A stretch of 64,000 bases of DNA, from assembly GCA_028583605.1 (NCBI GenBank), contig CM053326.1:20116536-20180535 (forward strand), written 5' to 3'. The position numbers and the translations under genes are program-made. Positions 22,321 to 35,860 of the stretch are shown here, piece after piece; the first letter of the stretch is position 1; every line of letters starts with the position of its first letter. Below the pieces are notes generated by a model. The model was not told where the DNA came from, ran no database searches, and worked only from the letters and a program-made list of their open reading frames with translations. This stretch comes from Dastarcus helophoroides (lineage: Eukaryota; Arthropoda; Insecta; Coleoptera; Bothrideridae).

Positions 22321-25029
22321 AGGAGACAGTAGCTAAAATAAAAAATATACCAACTCTACAGACTTATTTGGTCGAAAATAGGTCGAAAATATAAATCATG
22401 GTTCATTCCAGATAAATATCCATCAGAGTAGACCGTGAAGTTTTATTTTATATCGACCTTTAAATAGGTTTTTGAAAATATCAATAGAAATAAAGCTACC
22501 TTCTCGCATAAACTATGTTCATGTTTAACTGAGTTGCCTGCTTCAGTGGTTGTTTGGCAACTTTCCATTGAAATTCATGTAAAAAGACCAGCTCAATAAT
22601 CAAGATCCTTTCAGCAAAATACTAAAACTTGCAAAATAAAAGATTTCTTGCTTTTTTGGAGAAGTATTCAAACTAGAGTGTTCCAGATCAATTGACTCTT
22701 TGGAAAACTATTTGACTTGAGTAATCCCTAGTAAAATGGAGATAATTGATTTTTTTCTCATTTTCCTCAAAGTGTGGTTTTTTTCTGGATATATTAATTT
22801 TTACTTCAAAATTCGACATTTACTTTATATTCTTTTTAAAAAAATGAAAAATTTTTATTAAAATTTAATCTTCTATGTGCCTGCAAACTTCGATTTTTTC
22901 CTCGAAATTCGTTTTTTAATGAAATTTCGACTTTCCTTCTCTAAATATTTGCCTTTTTCACAAGGTGGATTTTATTCTCAAAATTTGACTTTTTTCTCAA
23001 AATTTGACTTCCTATGATTCCCGAAAAAAGTTTGTCTTGTTAAAGTTGGGTAGAACTTTTTTAAAGCCGACTTTTTTGAAATAGTATTTTTTTGAAATTT
23101 TAATTTATTCTCAAAATTTCTTCATTTTTTCAAAATTCCGACTTCATCCACAATTTTCATTGTTTTCAAAATTTAAAGATTGGAAAATGCAACATTCTCT
23201 TAAAATGCTGACCTGTTAATCAAGATTTAGACTTTTATTTCAAAATTTGACCTCAATATTTCCATTTTTGCTCGAAATTCGTCTTTTTCTCCAAATGTCT
23301 ACTTTTTTTCAAAAAATTAGGTCGACATTTTCTTTAAAACGTAAAAAATGTCAAGAAAATTTTTCTTATGAACTTTAACTTTGACTTCTTTGTCGCAATT
23401 TGTTTTTTTTCTAAAGATTCGTTTAAAAGCCAAATTTTATTAAAAGTGAATTTCGGAAAAATATAATTCTTTTGGGATATTTCGAAAGAAATTTTAACTT
23501 TTTTCTCGAAATGTCAAAAGAATGTCAATCTAAATACATAAGAAAGTGAAAGTTACAGGAGAAATGTCTTGGAAATTTCGATTTTTATACGAAAACGGTT
23601 TCCTGAAAATTACGTTTTTGTTTCATCAATTTTTCAGTAGCTAACCTAACGTATGCTCACATACCTGGTTCAAAATATTTTTCGATCGATTTAATAGTAA
23701 CTATGGCAAATCATTTTCCAAAGCCGAATTTTTTTAAAATAGAGTTTCTTAAAAGTGCAAATATTGTTTCAATGCAAAAATTTTGTATAATCGTGAAATT
23801 TTAACTTTTTCAGAAGTTTTGAATTTCTTATCCCAAAGTCGAATATACATATGTTATCAAAATTCCGAGTTTAAACTTGAAATTTTTAAAATTTTGTTAT
23901 AAATATGAATTAAGATTGTCTCGAAAGTTCATGTTAAAGAAGAATTTCATTCTGTTGAAATTTGGACATTTTTTCAAAATACGATGTTTAAATTTGGCTC
24001 CTTTGAACTTGAAAATTCCAAAATTTTTTAAATAAATTGTCAGACTAAAGATTCAATTCTCAAAATTCCTTTGTAGAGTTTTGGCATGATCGCAATTTCG
24101 AATTTTTTTTAACATCATAAATTTAAGTTTTAACAATTTAAACTTAAGTTTAAGATGTTAAATTTGTTTGAAAGCTTGGATTTAAAAGTCGAAACTTTCG
24201 AAAGAATTCAAATATTCGAATTCAAAGTCGAATTTTGTGTCAAAATTAAACTTCTTATACGATTTTGAATCTTTTATCGAAATTTGGACACTTTTCCCAC
24301 AATTTCGTGCAGATTTCGACTCGAAAATTTGAGTTTCTTGTATAAATTTTCATTTTTTTTCCTTAAACTCCACGTTAACTTGAAAATTATACCTAAATTT
24401 AATTTTTAACATCGAAATTTAAATTTAAACCACAAATGCGTTTTAATAATTAATAAATGTTTTTCTCGAACTGTTTTCACAACATTTTTGCTTTAAACTT
24501 GAGGTATGGAAAAACGAATCTCTTAAAATATTTTTCGAGTAATTTTTTGAATCATTACACTTTCGCCCATAATAAGGAAGGTTGGATGCCATTAAGTTTT
24601 TTTCTATTTTTTCTTAAAGTCTGACTGTTTTCAAAGTTTCAGTTTTTTATTCAAAATTTGCGAATAATGGGCATTCTGAAGAATACAAGATTAGCTTGAC
24701 AAAACCAGGCTAAAGTGTCAAATTCCAAATCATACTTGGATAGAATTTAGCACCATTTGAGATGCAAATGAAGTTGCTGAAAAGGGAAGCGAAGGAACTG
24801 CTTATCTGCCATTCATCTCTAGTTACCATATTTTGTACACAAAAATCAGCGTGTGAAGTAACAGTTGCCATATCGTGCTTTCTAAATTTCATCGAAAGCA
24901 CCTGCGAAAAAAATTGTAGATCGATCATGTAAACTATTTGAAATAAACCGTCCAAAACGAAACATTAATAGCTTAGGTATCACACTTTCCGATCTATTTT
25001 AATCGTAAGGTGGAGCTGTTCTTGCGATT
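22321..25029. other. intergenic region between divergent genes, largely degenerate repeat
   Basis: Separates the F-box gene (-) from the troponin I gene (+). About 22740-24560 is built from T-rich degenerate units resembling TTTTTTCTCAAAATTTGAC and CTCGAAATTCG. No gene was seen. Confidence 0.5.
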
Positions 25030-25097
25030 CATAAATAGCATCAGCTCGTAGAGGGGTTTACTAAAGGCTCCTATCCTACGGGAATCGTTGGTCAGTC
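25030..25097 (+). promoter_or_regulatory. candidate troponin I core promoter
   Basis: ATAAATA at 25031 and an initiator-like GGTCAGTC at 25091-25097 lie just before the candidate 5' UTR exon. The spacing between them (about 60 bases) is too long for a classical TATA-initiator pair, so only one may be used. Confidence 0.3.
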
Positions 25098-25147
25098 AGC
25101 ACAGGAACTTCTTGTTGGCTGCTCACACTTTCCATCACAAGGCAAAG
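25094..25147 (+). other. wupA: candidate 5' UTR exon 1 of troponin I
   Basis: The start codon exon at 30837 is preceded by a good 3' splice site (GTTTCTGTTTCAG), so an upstream untranslated exon must exist. The best candidate seen runs from the initiator-like CAGTC to GGCAAAG|GTACGT. This gives a first intron of 5.7 kb; in fly wupA the first intron carries muscle enhancers. Supported by position and donor quality only. Confidence 0.4.
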
Positions 25148-26832
25148 GTACGTCATTCAATTATATAACCCATCACCGAATTAAGTGATCGAGTGAAGTG
25201 TAGTGTTTAATTTTTTGTGCTTGAGGTCTACTTGGTAAGATAGTTGGATGCAATCAGAATTAATCTGAGGAAGTACACCGAATCAGAGCATGCGTAATTA
25301 GATAGTTTCTTAATAAGGCTACTTATATTGTATTGCGGGATCTATCCGGGCGAACTAATAAGTAGGAACCTAAATTGCCTCATCTGGGTGGCGTTATTGC
25401 CATCGCTTTTGACTGCGTTCAACAGTTTTAATCTTCTATTTAGCTAATGATAAGAAAAACCGCGATCAGTTAAAAGGTGGAGATGAGGGGGTTATTTTTA
25501 AATGTCTATTCTATCAGAAGGTCATTTTTGGCTCTTTTCTTTTGGCATTTGGTGAGGTGTACCGCAGATCACACTATCTTGATGTAAGTGATCGTTTCTC
25601 TAGAAGCAGCTACACCAGAAAAACCAATCAGTGATTTGGAGATGTCCATCTGGATAAAAATTGAAATATATTCAATCTGGATATCTTTTTTCTACGAATA
25701 CCTTGAAATAACTATGCTTTTATATGCTACGTCTTGTCAAATGGGCATGCCAAAAATCTCCTTAAGTGACCCAGACAATTTTTCCTTTGTTCTGCCTGAT
25801 CATTTGAAACGTTTTTGGAGAAAGATTCCTCATTTTTTCTAAAATTCTGCCCCTTTTCTCAGTCTCGAACACGATAGTTACTTGGTTATATTACAATACT
25901 CACTTCAAAGGTGCTTATTTTGTACCAAAATATCAAAATGTGTCAATTACAAATGACCAAAGATGGCTCCATGAAAACTCAAACATGATTGTTGCAAAAA
26001 CCAAATCATTTTAGATTTCCTAACAACCATTTTTATTTGGGCATAACATTTTTAGTTGCTGATTATGTTTTGGAAACAAGTGACTTTAGAAATGGTAATA
26101 ATCTAAAATAGAGGGCGCTGAGTTTCAACTTAATGGACCAAAAATTAATTAACCTGAAATTTATTTAAAAATTTGTTTTACAAATCATTTTGATCTTCTG
26201 GCAAGTGACTTAAATAAATATAACACATGAAAGTAAAAATTGGACCAAAAAATAAGTAATTAATCCTAAAAATGTATTTAATTATAGAATGTTTCGTAAT
26301 TAATATTCTGGAAGATCGATATACTCGATCCTAGTGCTAAGTTTCAAAGCTATTTAATGAGTAAGAATAAAACGGTTAGTGTTTGTAATACATTTGACAC
26401 CGTTATAAAAATAACTGTGTTGCATTTATAGATTAGTCAGTCTAAAAAAAAACAAAGGAATTTTAAACTATTTAGTTGTTTATTCTAACAAGCGGCACCA
26501 TAAAGGACAATAATTTCTGTTAGAGGAGTGTTGCTTTTCAAAATATATAATTCCTCAAAAGATATACTCTTCGGTCATCAGAACTTGTAATAAATTATAT
26601 TTTGTATTAATTTATGACAAAATTTTAAGAAATTGTCCAAGTATAAAAAATATAAAGAAATTCATTAAACATTTTTGAGAAAAAAGTGAAATAGGTGCCC
26701 AAATTTGAAGCCCAACATTTCGAAATTACAGTGACTTGGACAATTTTATTTCTATAACGTTCGAATCTTTTCATTTAGAATTTACGACTGACTTATCAAA
26801 ATTCAGTTTGAGTTGACATTTTATTAATTATT

Positions 26833-26967
26833 TTAATAGCATTCATGTTTTATTGGCTTTTTCTTCGCCAGTTACTCCTTCCAGAATTCTAGATTTTCAG
26901 TAATCTTCTGAATTGTGGAAGGAGTAACTGACGAAGAAAAAGCCAAAAAAAACATGAATGCTATTAA
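26833..26967. mobile_element. foldback element, about 57-bp arms with 20-nt loop
   Basis: The left arm TTAATAGCATTCATGTTTTA onward is repeated inverted by the right arm, which ends AACATGAATGCTATTAA. The arms meet at GAATTC/GAATTG around a short loop. The arms differ at only a few positions, so the transcript would form a long hairpin. Fits a short palindromic MITE in intron 1. Confidence 0.75.
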
Positions 26968-27656
26968 TACTAATTCGCAAATAAGATACATAGAATATCT
27001 ATTATTTTAAATTATAATGTTCAGAAAAAACAGTTTATGTGATGTTCAATTATTGCGTTTCATTCATTCATTTCACATTTCCACTAGGTAGGAAGTTTGG
27101 CCAATGGACCGTCAAAATTATTTTGTGAATTGGTGGGGTCATTACCAAGATTTTTGTTCTTCGTGATCCATGTGCTAAATGTTATAGTTACTGAGAAAGG
27201 TTTTTCTGAAATTTACCCAAAATGTTTCGTTCAAGTTTCTAAAACTATTTTGTTTGCAGCTGTATAAGTGTAGATCTTTTTTAATTTCCTCTGTATTAAT
27301 TCTTATCTAAAATAAATCGTTGTTTCATGCAATGATACCCAAAAATTTTAATTACAAGGGTACAAATTCTTGAAATGTACATCGTTAAATTCTAGATTTT
27401 TTTTTAAAACTAACAGCAACTTAAAGCGTCTTTTTAAAAAACCTCTTTATCTTATGCCCTTTCTAATGGTACGCTACACCATTAAAACATCGATTTTCAT
27501 AAACGATAAATTGATATTTTCAAAACGTCGATTGTATCATTTGGATCTTTTCACCAAAATTAAATAAAAATGAAATGAAGGATGTTTCATTCATGGAATT
27601 ATCAATAAAAGCTTGTAATTTACCAATAAAAGTTCCGAAGATTATTGGTAACATAT

Positions 27657-27943
27657 GTCCACAAAAAAATAAAAGTGGTTGGTGATTGGGGCCGGACTAT
27701 CATTTTCTAGGGTATTTCTTCCCGTTGAACACGAATCTAAAGTCAAAATTGGGGGTCAATGAGCAAATATTCGAGAAAGACCCAAAAAAGCCGATGAAAG
27801 TATCATAACTTAGTGGTTTTTTGGATTTTTCTCCGTTATTTGCTCATTAACCCCCACTTTTAACTTCAGATTCGTTTTCAGCGGAAAAAAATACCCTAGA
27901 AAATCATGATGCGGTCCCAGCACACACCACTTTTTTTGTGGAT
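27657..27943. mobile_element. MITE with long terminal inverted repeats, about 287 bp
   Basis: GTCCACAAAAAAATAAAAGT at the left and GATCCACAAAAAAAGTGGTG read inward from the right. The arms stay alignable through TTTTCTAGGGTATTT and ATGAGCAAATA nearly to the centre. No coding capacity. It sits in troponin I intron 1. Confidence 0.75.
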
Positions 27944-30836
27944 CTGAGTAATTTACCAGTAAACCGGTTTTCTAATTTTACGGTATTACCATCCCTAATC
28001 TGAAGACATTAATAAAATTTTACAAAACAAAATAAAAAACTTTAAGTATAATAAAGAAAACTTGGAAATTACGAGAGAATGTCAAAATTATAAGGTACGT
28101 ATAAGTCAATATTTAAAAAAAATGTTCGAAATTTTGATTTTACGTAGAACACATGGGTCGAAGGAAAACTTAAATTTAAAGTGAGAAAAGTCAAAATTAT
28201 TAGGTATAAGGCAATATTTAAAAAAAAATGTTCTAACTTTTGATGTTTAATAGAACTTTTGGGAACAATAAAAAATCAAATTTAAAGTTGACCACATTAT
28301 AAGAAAAAAAAAATCAAAATTACGAGAAAAATTTGAAATTTTGAGGAAAATTTCGATTTTTGGTCAACATTTTAGAAACAGGGCAAAAATCTTTTAAGTT
28401 TTCTGAAAAACGAGTAATAATATTTTCTTTCCAAGTGTGAATTTCAAATTGCAATTGTAAAAAAAAACAGACAATCTAAATTTCCAATTTTATCTTCTCA
28501 CGAGTTTAAATTTGAACCTTAAATTATTGTAAACTTACGTTTTTCTAGAAATGTTGACTCTTTCTTAAATATTTCGACTATTTTGTCCTAATTTAGATTT
28601 GAAATTAAAAACTCTGAAAAAAATACTTCGACTTTTTTCTCAAAAACTTGAAAAACCTTTGTGCTCCTTCTATTTCGACTAAAAATGGAAATTTTGACTT
28701 TTCCTTTAAATTTCGAATTCGACTAAGCTTTAAGCTTATAATTTTATCATGTCCCCACGTAATTTCGATATTTTCCTTATTCAACTTTAAGTTTTTTATT
28801 TAATTCCTGAAATTTCCCTAACAATAGAAATTTTGACTTTTGCTCAAAATTTTGAATTTAAATTTGACTTTAAGCTTAGAATTTTGATATTTTCCCATTT
28901 CCCCCGTAATTTCGACATGTTCCTTATTCAATTTTAGGTTTTTTTTTAATTCCTGAAATTTCGTTTGTAACATTGAAATTTCATTTTTTCCCCAAAATGT
29001 CAACGTTAATCAACTTTAAGCTCGCGAAATTTTGATGTCTCTCGAAATTTCAAGACTTTCTTCAACGTTTTCTTCAAAATTTTGAGTGTTACCCTCCTCA
29101 TATTTCGACTGCAAATGACATTTCGTCTTTTTTCAGAAAATTTTTTGAATCTTGTTATTTTGGTCCTGTAAAATCAAAATTTCGACTTTTCCTCTGAAAA
29201 TGCCGACATGTTTCCAACCACTTTTGAATGAAACATTTTTTTTATGTATATTTTGGTTTTTTTTAATGATTTGGTTTTTTAGCACCTTTTTAGTCGTTTA
29301 TAAAATTTTGACTCTAAATTTGAAAGAAGTTTTCCATTTTGTATAATTCTATGCGTAGTTGTGTGGTTGTTATTATGCCAACTTAGAAAGTCTGTGGTCA
29401 ATGAGTTGACGTAACAACGGCCACATACATTATCCCTTAGATAATATGTATAGTCAAAGCTTTATACGATATAATTAACCAACGATGTTGTAAAGCGAAT
29501 CTGATTAATATTATCCACACATTCTTAAATAATTCCACTAATCAATTAGACGAAAATACATTCAATTGTAAATAATGCTTCAAAATTTCTTGATTCTAAA
29601 TTGAGAGAAGGCTTTATAGCCTTCCAAACTAAGACGTAGGTGTATCAAATTTTTTATATAATATTATATAATTTTTATACAATTATCATTTTTAAGCCGA
29701 AATCTCCCAAAACAATGATACTTAAGCAATCCTTGGGTGTATCTGAGCATAGTAACTTGAGATTTCAATGATCTCGTATAGCGTAGAAACCAAATTAGGT
29801 CCGGGCTGCCAAGTATGTCTTGATATTGTGCCAATGAATCTAAAATTAGCTTCTAAATGTATTCAACGCTAACAAATACTTGCACGTAGGTAGGAGAAGG
29901 ATAAATAGAGAATTAACGTGAAGTGTGCTATTCCGAAAATAAAAAACTTTGTACCACAACTAAATAAAAACTCAATAGAATTCGATAAATTGAAAAATAG
30001 TTTTTTAATTATTCTGCTAGGATTGTTGATGAGGGCAATCTATCAGTAAAATATAAATTGTTACCAAATATTATATAAAAGAAATCTAATCCTTTTTATA
30101 TGTAACTAAAAACAAAGAGGAGGAAGAAAAAAATAAAGAAGTTATACAGCCCTAATGAGTTTTTAACTATTTGATCCTTCCCTCCTCCTAACTTTTTTGT
30201 TATTGACGTTAGATAAACAAGTTAATAACAAAGTTGCAGAAAATTTAATTTTGCGAAAAAAAAGTCCATACAAAAATTTTGCGAGGCTGACGCTTATAGG
30301 AATAACCAAGTATCTATTTACCCTCTATCTCGTGTTTTCATTATGGTGGTCCAACCGTGGTCAGGGTTGATTATGCCGCCACTGGTTTGGCTAATGATAT
30401 TTCACAAAATTATCACTCGATTGCAGTGTGTAACTTTCAAAAATGTTATTTTTGAAACTTCAAAAATAATATTTTTGAAATTAGGAAATAAATTTTGGGA
30501 ACTATAGTTTCAAAAATAATATTTTTGGAACTGTAGCTTCTAAAATTTATTTCTGAGACAAGCAAAACTTCATTTCTCATGTACCTACAAAAACGTAACC
30601 CTGCAGAGAGCAAGAGCACCATCATAATGCCAGATCTTTTTTAAACCCTCTTCAGAAATTAGCAACAAAAAAAAGCGCCGCCATCAGCCGACACCTCAGA
30701 TGCTGTTGATGAAACTTTAACAACGTAATTTTTATTAACTACGTTCCCAAAGGGATATGAAATTAATAGGTTATTTTATGTTATCTTAAGTTGTTGATTA
30801 TTGATGTTTTTTTCTCAACGAGAGTTTCTGTTTCAG

Positions 30837-30875
30837 AACAACAAAAACATACACCATGGCGGACGATGATGTGAG
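30837..30875 (+). CDS. wupA: troponin I start exon (MADDD), two 5' splice sites
   Basis: The exon follows GTTTCTGTTTCAG and holds the ATG at 30856, reading MADDD. Two donors lie 5 bases apart: GAT|GTGAGG after 30870 (phase 0) and GTGAG|GTACGT after 30875 (phase 2). The phase-0 donor joins correctly to the exon at 36542 to give [17 protein letters not shown], the expected start of insect troponin I. The phase-2 donor is a better match to consensus but fits only the candidate exon at 31384. MADD is the usual N-terminus of arthropod troponin I. Confidence 0.85.
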
Positions 30876-31049
30876 GTACGTTAAGCTATATTCCACATTA
30901 GATCATATCCATCCCTGTTCTTAATCTACATTTTTTTTATCCGCACTTAGGGATGGTAGCAAGAACTGTTAGTCATTTATTATTTTTTCAAGACAATTAT
31001 TATTCAAATGTAGTCAAAAAAAAAAACATTGCTTTCCCTTGTGAATAAC

Positions 31050-31296
31050 GGTGCGTTTACACTGGACACTTTATTCCGTACATTTCTCTCTGACATAAAA
31101 TATATTTTTTCTTTGACGGTGCGTTTACACTAGACACTTTATTCCGTATATTTATCTCTGACATAAGTGTCAACTATCCTGAGAGAAGCTATCTCCTCCC
31201 AGCTGTGTAGATAAGTCTCGGATAGCTTCTCTCAGGATTGTTGACACTTATGTCAGGAAGAAATCTACGAAATAAAGTGTCTAATCCAAACGCACC
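31050..31296. mobile_element. MITE with GGTGCGTTTACACT ends and a duplicated left arm
   Basis: The complete element is 31118-31296: it starts GGTGCGTTTACACTAGACAC, ends in the inverted equivalent GGTGCGTTTGGATTAGACAC, and has inner arms around GTGTCAACTATCCTGAGAGA. The first 49 bases of the left arm are also present as a separate copy at 31050-31098. It lies between the start exon and the candidate exon at 31384. Confidence 0.75.
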
Positions 31297-31383
31297 CTAA
31301 ATTACAATTCCTATGTACCTCTGTGCAGCTAAATACTATAATGTTGTCTTTTTTTTTCATGTTCTCCCTCGTCGTCTCAACAG

Positions 31384-31433
31384 TATTATGGATGATCGTG
31401 ATAGAGTTCAATTTGCCTCTTCTGCCTTTAAAG
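31384..31433 (+). CDS. candidate alternative N-terminal exon of troponin I
   Basis: A 50-nt segment between GTCGTCTCAACAG and AAAG|GTAATT. Spliced from the phase-2 donor of the start exon, it reads SIMDDRDRVQFASSAFK and leaves phase 1. It also carries its own ATG (MDDRDRVQ). The phases fit on both sides of this exon, but I could not connect it in frame to the conserved exon at 36542, so it may give a short product or be non-functional. Confidence 0.35.
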
Positions 31434-32986
31434 GTAATTATTTTTATTGCACTTTATGCACCAGACAGTAATAGATCAAATATCTGGCTAATGTGATAAA
31501 AATTAAAAATGTGTATTGCAAGCCGCTGGTAGAAATTGAAAAAGAGAAAAATTGTGGAGTGTAACTGATAACACCTGAACAATGCATTTAATTGGGTCTA
31601 AATTAGTTGAACGTGAACAAAGGTATTACAGAGGATATTGTTCCCTTTATTTCGAGTTATTCAAAGAGAAACTGCATTGGACTTTTATTTTTAATAATCC
31701 AGGATGAAATAAAATAACAAATATTAATACGTAATGTTTTTTATTTTAAAATTTTGATTCAACGTGTCTAATTACTTATAAAGACCAGTTTAGAGATCTG
31801 AACTTTTTACGACTGACGTAAAGTATAAAATGTTTCAATTTTTTTCCTTATCACTGATTTCATTGTTAGAAAGTGTTTCGGTTTAAGTTACATTTCGCAA
31901 TATCTCTGCGCATTTTCAAATATACTATGTAGAACCGCTTATATAGAATTGTAGGCATTTCCTTACTGTAAAGTATGTAGCATTGTATTATGAAAAGCTC
32001 CTTGTAAGGAGTAGCATATTTGCAGTTACGATGGCTGTGAAATTTTCTTAATTTGACTGGTGGATAAATAAAGATAGTTACTTTTGGTATGATGTAAGTT
32101 GCATGGTTTTGAAATTAAACTGCTATTAAGTTTGCTTTGTTATTAATATATGTACTAGGGTGGCGATTTTCCACATTTTAAATTAACTTGTTACTATCAT
32201 TAAATGCGTTTGATTTGTACTATTTTAAATGTATAAACTTAGTAGGTAGAAAATCAACACCAAAAGACAAAAAGACGTTAAAAATGATAGTAAAAAGTCC
32301 GAATTCATAAACATAACACTTTACACCTACACATTTTGTCGTTCTGTCTTCCTTTTTTTTCTGCACTTGGTCTTCACCTAATGATATAAGAATAAATAAT
32401 TTGAACTAATATACATTCTTATACAATAATAAAATGCTTAAAATTGATTAATAAACAATTTTTTCTACTGCTTTTGACTTTTCTTGAGAAGCACTTTCAG
32501 TCTTAAATAAAAAGAATTAAACATTGGTACAAAAATTAAGGTTAATATTTTTTGTCAAGTTTTAGATTCAAAATAATGCACTCAATAATATTAATAAAGA
32601 TAGATGTTTTTAGAAGATGTTTCGCTAATATCAACAAGGAATTTCAATATTATTTTTTTTAGAAAATTAAAAAGTTTAATATTTAGACATATTTTGATTT
32701 AAAATTCATTTGTTCGACAAGAGTTTATTCTTTTCATTGACATCACGAACTTACACGGTTATTTTAATTTAAATAACAATATTTCCTAATACATTAATGA
32801 TTATCAAATGATTTTTAAAACGTGTAAAATAGGAGAATGTTAACGTCACTTATTTTTTGGAAAATGCAGAATGTAGACGAGGTTTGGAATGCCTTGGGTT
32901 CTTACAAAATAATCTCGTTAATAAATAGGGTTACAACCAGAAGCATAACAGTTTTACCAAAAAATTCATTTCTTCAAAAATCAAGG

Positions 32987-33100
32987 TGGAACGGACTGGT
33001 CCTTGGTTATTTTCAAAAATTGAAATACAAATCTTGTCTTCCTTAGTTGTGTTTTTTAATCTTTCTTAGTTTCAGGGGACAAGTCTTGCATTTCAATTTT
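32987..33100 (+). repeat. single arm of a dispersed foldback repeat
   Basis: Starts TGGAACGGACTGGTCCTTGG and runs through TTGTGTTTTTTAATCTTTCT and GTTTCAGGGGACAAGTCTTG. It matches one arm of the elements at 57165-57389 and 62288-62479. Confidence 0.75.
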
Positions 33101-35860
33101 TTTTAAATCAATTTGCAAAAAATAAAACTCAATCAAATTCGAAATTGGCCGTTTAAAATTTAAGTTTTGAGAAAAAGCTGAAAATTTTAAGTTTGAAAGT
33201 TAAATGTAGAAAAAAAACTATTGATTTCACCTTTACATTTTGAAATAAAATGGGAATTTTCCTTGACGAATTTTAAGTTGAAATTTGGGAACAAAACATT
33301 TTTTTAATTTGTATTAGAATTTTGGAATTTATAATCTAAATTTCCAAAGCAAAGCTAACAGCTAATACCTCTTAAAATTCAACTATTCATGAAGAGATTA
33401 AATTAAATCAGAAATATTAAAAAGGAAATAGTCGAGATGTTGAGTTAAAGAAACTCGAAATTTATAAAAACATTTCCTGAAATTTCAAGAATAAAAATGA
33501 AGGTTTGGAAATTAAAATTAAAATTTATAAAAAGGACTTTCGGGGAGAAATAAAATTCTCTTATTAAGTCGAAACATAAGGTATAAAGGCAATAAAACTT
33601 GAAACTATAAAATTAAATTTTTGGAAAAGAAGCCGCTTTTTCGAAATTTTTAAAAAATTTTAGTTAACTTGAAATTTCTAGAAAAAGTCGAAATTTTGAA
33701 ATAAAATAGTTTAGATTCAATTTTTTTTAAAAACAGACGAAATCTTAATTTTAAAGTACTTAGTTTAAATTACTCGACATTTTTAAAAAATGCTTCGGAA
33801 ACCAAATTGGATTTTCTAAATAAATTACGTTTAAAAATTAAATCTTTTAATTAAAAGAATCAAATTTTTGAGTTGAGAAATAAAAAACAATAAACGTTGG
33901 AAGTGTACACTTGCGTCAATTTAAATTTTGAGGAACGAGTCGAATTTGGAAATAAACCTTTGAATCTGTATTCCATTCTTTTTGGAAGGTGAAAGATAAC
34001 ATTTCTAAAAAAAGACAACTTATCTAGAAAAAGCCGAAACTGTATAAAAAACTAAAAAGAGAGACTAGTCTAAATGTTTATTAATATTTTCAACTTTCAT
34101 TAATAAAAATTTAAATATTTCCTAACGGGGTTGCAGAAATGTTAAATAAAATTAACAAAGATAATGTGTCCGACCAATAAGAGTTCACCATGAAGAATAG
34201 TCGAAATATTAAGTTAGAAAAACTCGAAATTCATGAAAAAGTTATCCTGGAATTTCGAGAATAGAAGTAGAAATTCCGAAATTTAATGTATTTTAGAAAA
34301 AAAAACTGTCAAGAAAAAATAAATTTCTCATGTCGAGTCGAAACCCTTGGTAAAAAGAAAGTAAAATTTGAAAGCAAAAAATTAGATTTTTGAGATGTTC
34401 AGAACTTTCTAAAGTTTGGTTTTCTTGGAATAAGTCAAATTAGAAATTTTCAAAAACCTGAAGAAATTTTTATTGTAAAGTCGTCTAAAAACTCAAAATT
34501 TCTAAAAAACGTTTCTGAAATTTCGGGAAAACAAATCGAAATTTCTAAATAAACGACATTTTGAAATTAGTGTAGAAATTTGGAAAAATATCAAAGTGTT
34601 TTAAAGGAAACAAATTTTTGAGTTGTGTCGAAATTTTAGGAAGAAACAAGAATAAACGTTGAACGTGTAAATTCACAAAAAACTTGATAATTAAAGAAAA
34701 AAAATTATAATTTACATTAGAAAAGTGTCAATTTAAATTTTATGGAAAATTTTCGAAATAAACCTTTGAATTTGTATTAGAATTAACGGAATTTTAAGTC
34801 GAAATTTTGAGAATAAACCAACATTTCTAAAAGAAGGTGAACTGTTCTAGAAAATGTTGTAATTAAATGAGAAAAAATTTTTAAAAGAGAAAATATTCGC
34901 GATCTTGAATTATTTAAATTCGAAACACATGAAAAGGATTTCCTGAAATTTCAAGAATAAAAATTGAGATTTCGAAATTAAAGTCAAAACTTAGAAAAAA
35001 AGACTGTCCAGAAAAAATAAATTTCTCGGGTCGAGTCAAAACCTTTGGTAAAAATAAGTAAAATTTGAAAGTAAGAAATAGAGTTTTGAAATTTCCAGAA
35101 CTTTCTAACGTTTTTTCAAAAATCAAAAAAGTCAAAACGGTAGAAAGAAATCGAGTTCAAATTGGAATTTTTTAAAAAATTGGCAAAAGAAAAAAAAAGA
35201 GGTTTCAAAACTCGAGATTTCTAAAAAACGTTCCTGAAATTTTGGGAAAAGAAATCGAAATTTCTAAATAAATGACATTTCGAGTGTGCAGAAATTTGGA
35301 AAAACGTCAAAATACTTTAAAGAAATCAAATGATTGACTTGTGTCGACATTTTAGGAAGAAAAAAGAAAAAACGTTGAAAGTGCAAATTAAAAAAAAGTT
35401 AATAATTAAAAAACTTGCATTTTACATTAAAAAATTTATTCTTGAAATTTAAGCATTTAAACTTAAAATTTCTGGCAAAAATTTGATACTTTGGGAAAAA
35501 ATTGAGTTCAAATTCGATATTTTGAAAAAAAAAACAGACGAGACTTTAATTTCAACGCCGCGTAAATAAATCGACTTTTCTAAAAAACACCTAAAGTTTC
35601 GGGAAAACAAAACAAAATTTCTAAATAAGTGACATTTCGAAATTAAAGTGGTTTGGAAAAATGGCAAGATCATTTCAAAGATTCAAATTTTTGAGTCGAA
35701 TTTGTAGAAAAAAAAGAATAACCGTTGAAAGTGTAAACTGAAAAAAAGTTGAAAATTGAAGAAAAAAATTTAGACAATCGAAATTTTGAGAAAAAAATTC
35801 GAAATTTTGTAAAAAAAAGTAGATGTTACGGAAATCTCTAGAAAAATGATCAAAGTAGTC
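33100..35860. repeat. degenerate A-rich GAAATTTCGA-type repeat block
   Basis: About 2.8 kb of short degenerate units such as GAAAAAGTCGAAATTTTGAA on the + strand. Two long stretches (about 33150-34100 and 34150-35450) follow the same order of motifs, for example AGTTAAAGAAACTCGAAATT versus AGTTAGAAAAACTCGAAATT, so part of the block is an old tandem duplication. Confidence 0.55.

Larger units (their letters stand above)
25148..30836 (+). other. troponin I intron 1 (candidate)
   Basis: AT-rich. Contains two inverted-repeat elements (26833-26967 and 27657-27943) and a degenerate repeat block (about 28060-29340) that is A-rich to about 28540 and T-rich afterwards. No further exon was recognised. 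Confidence 0.45.
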
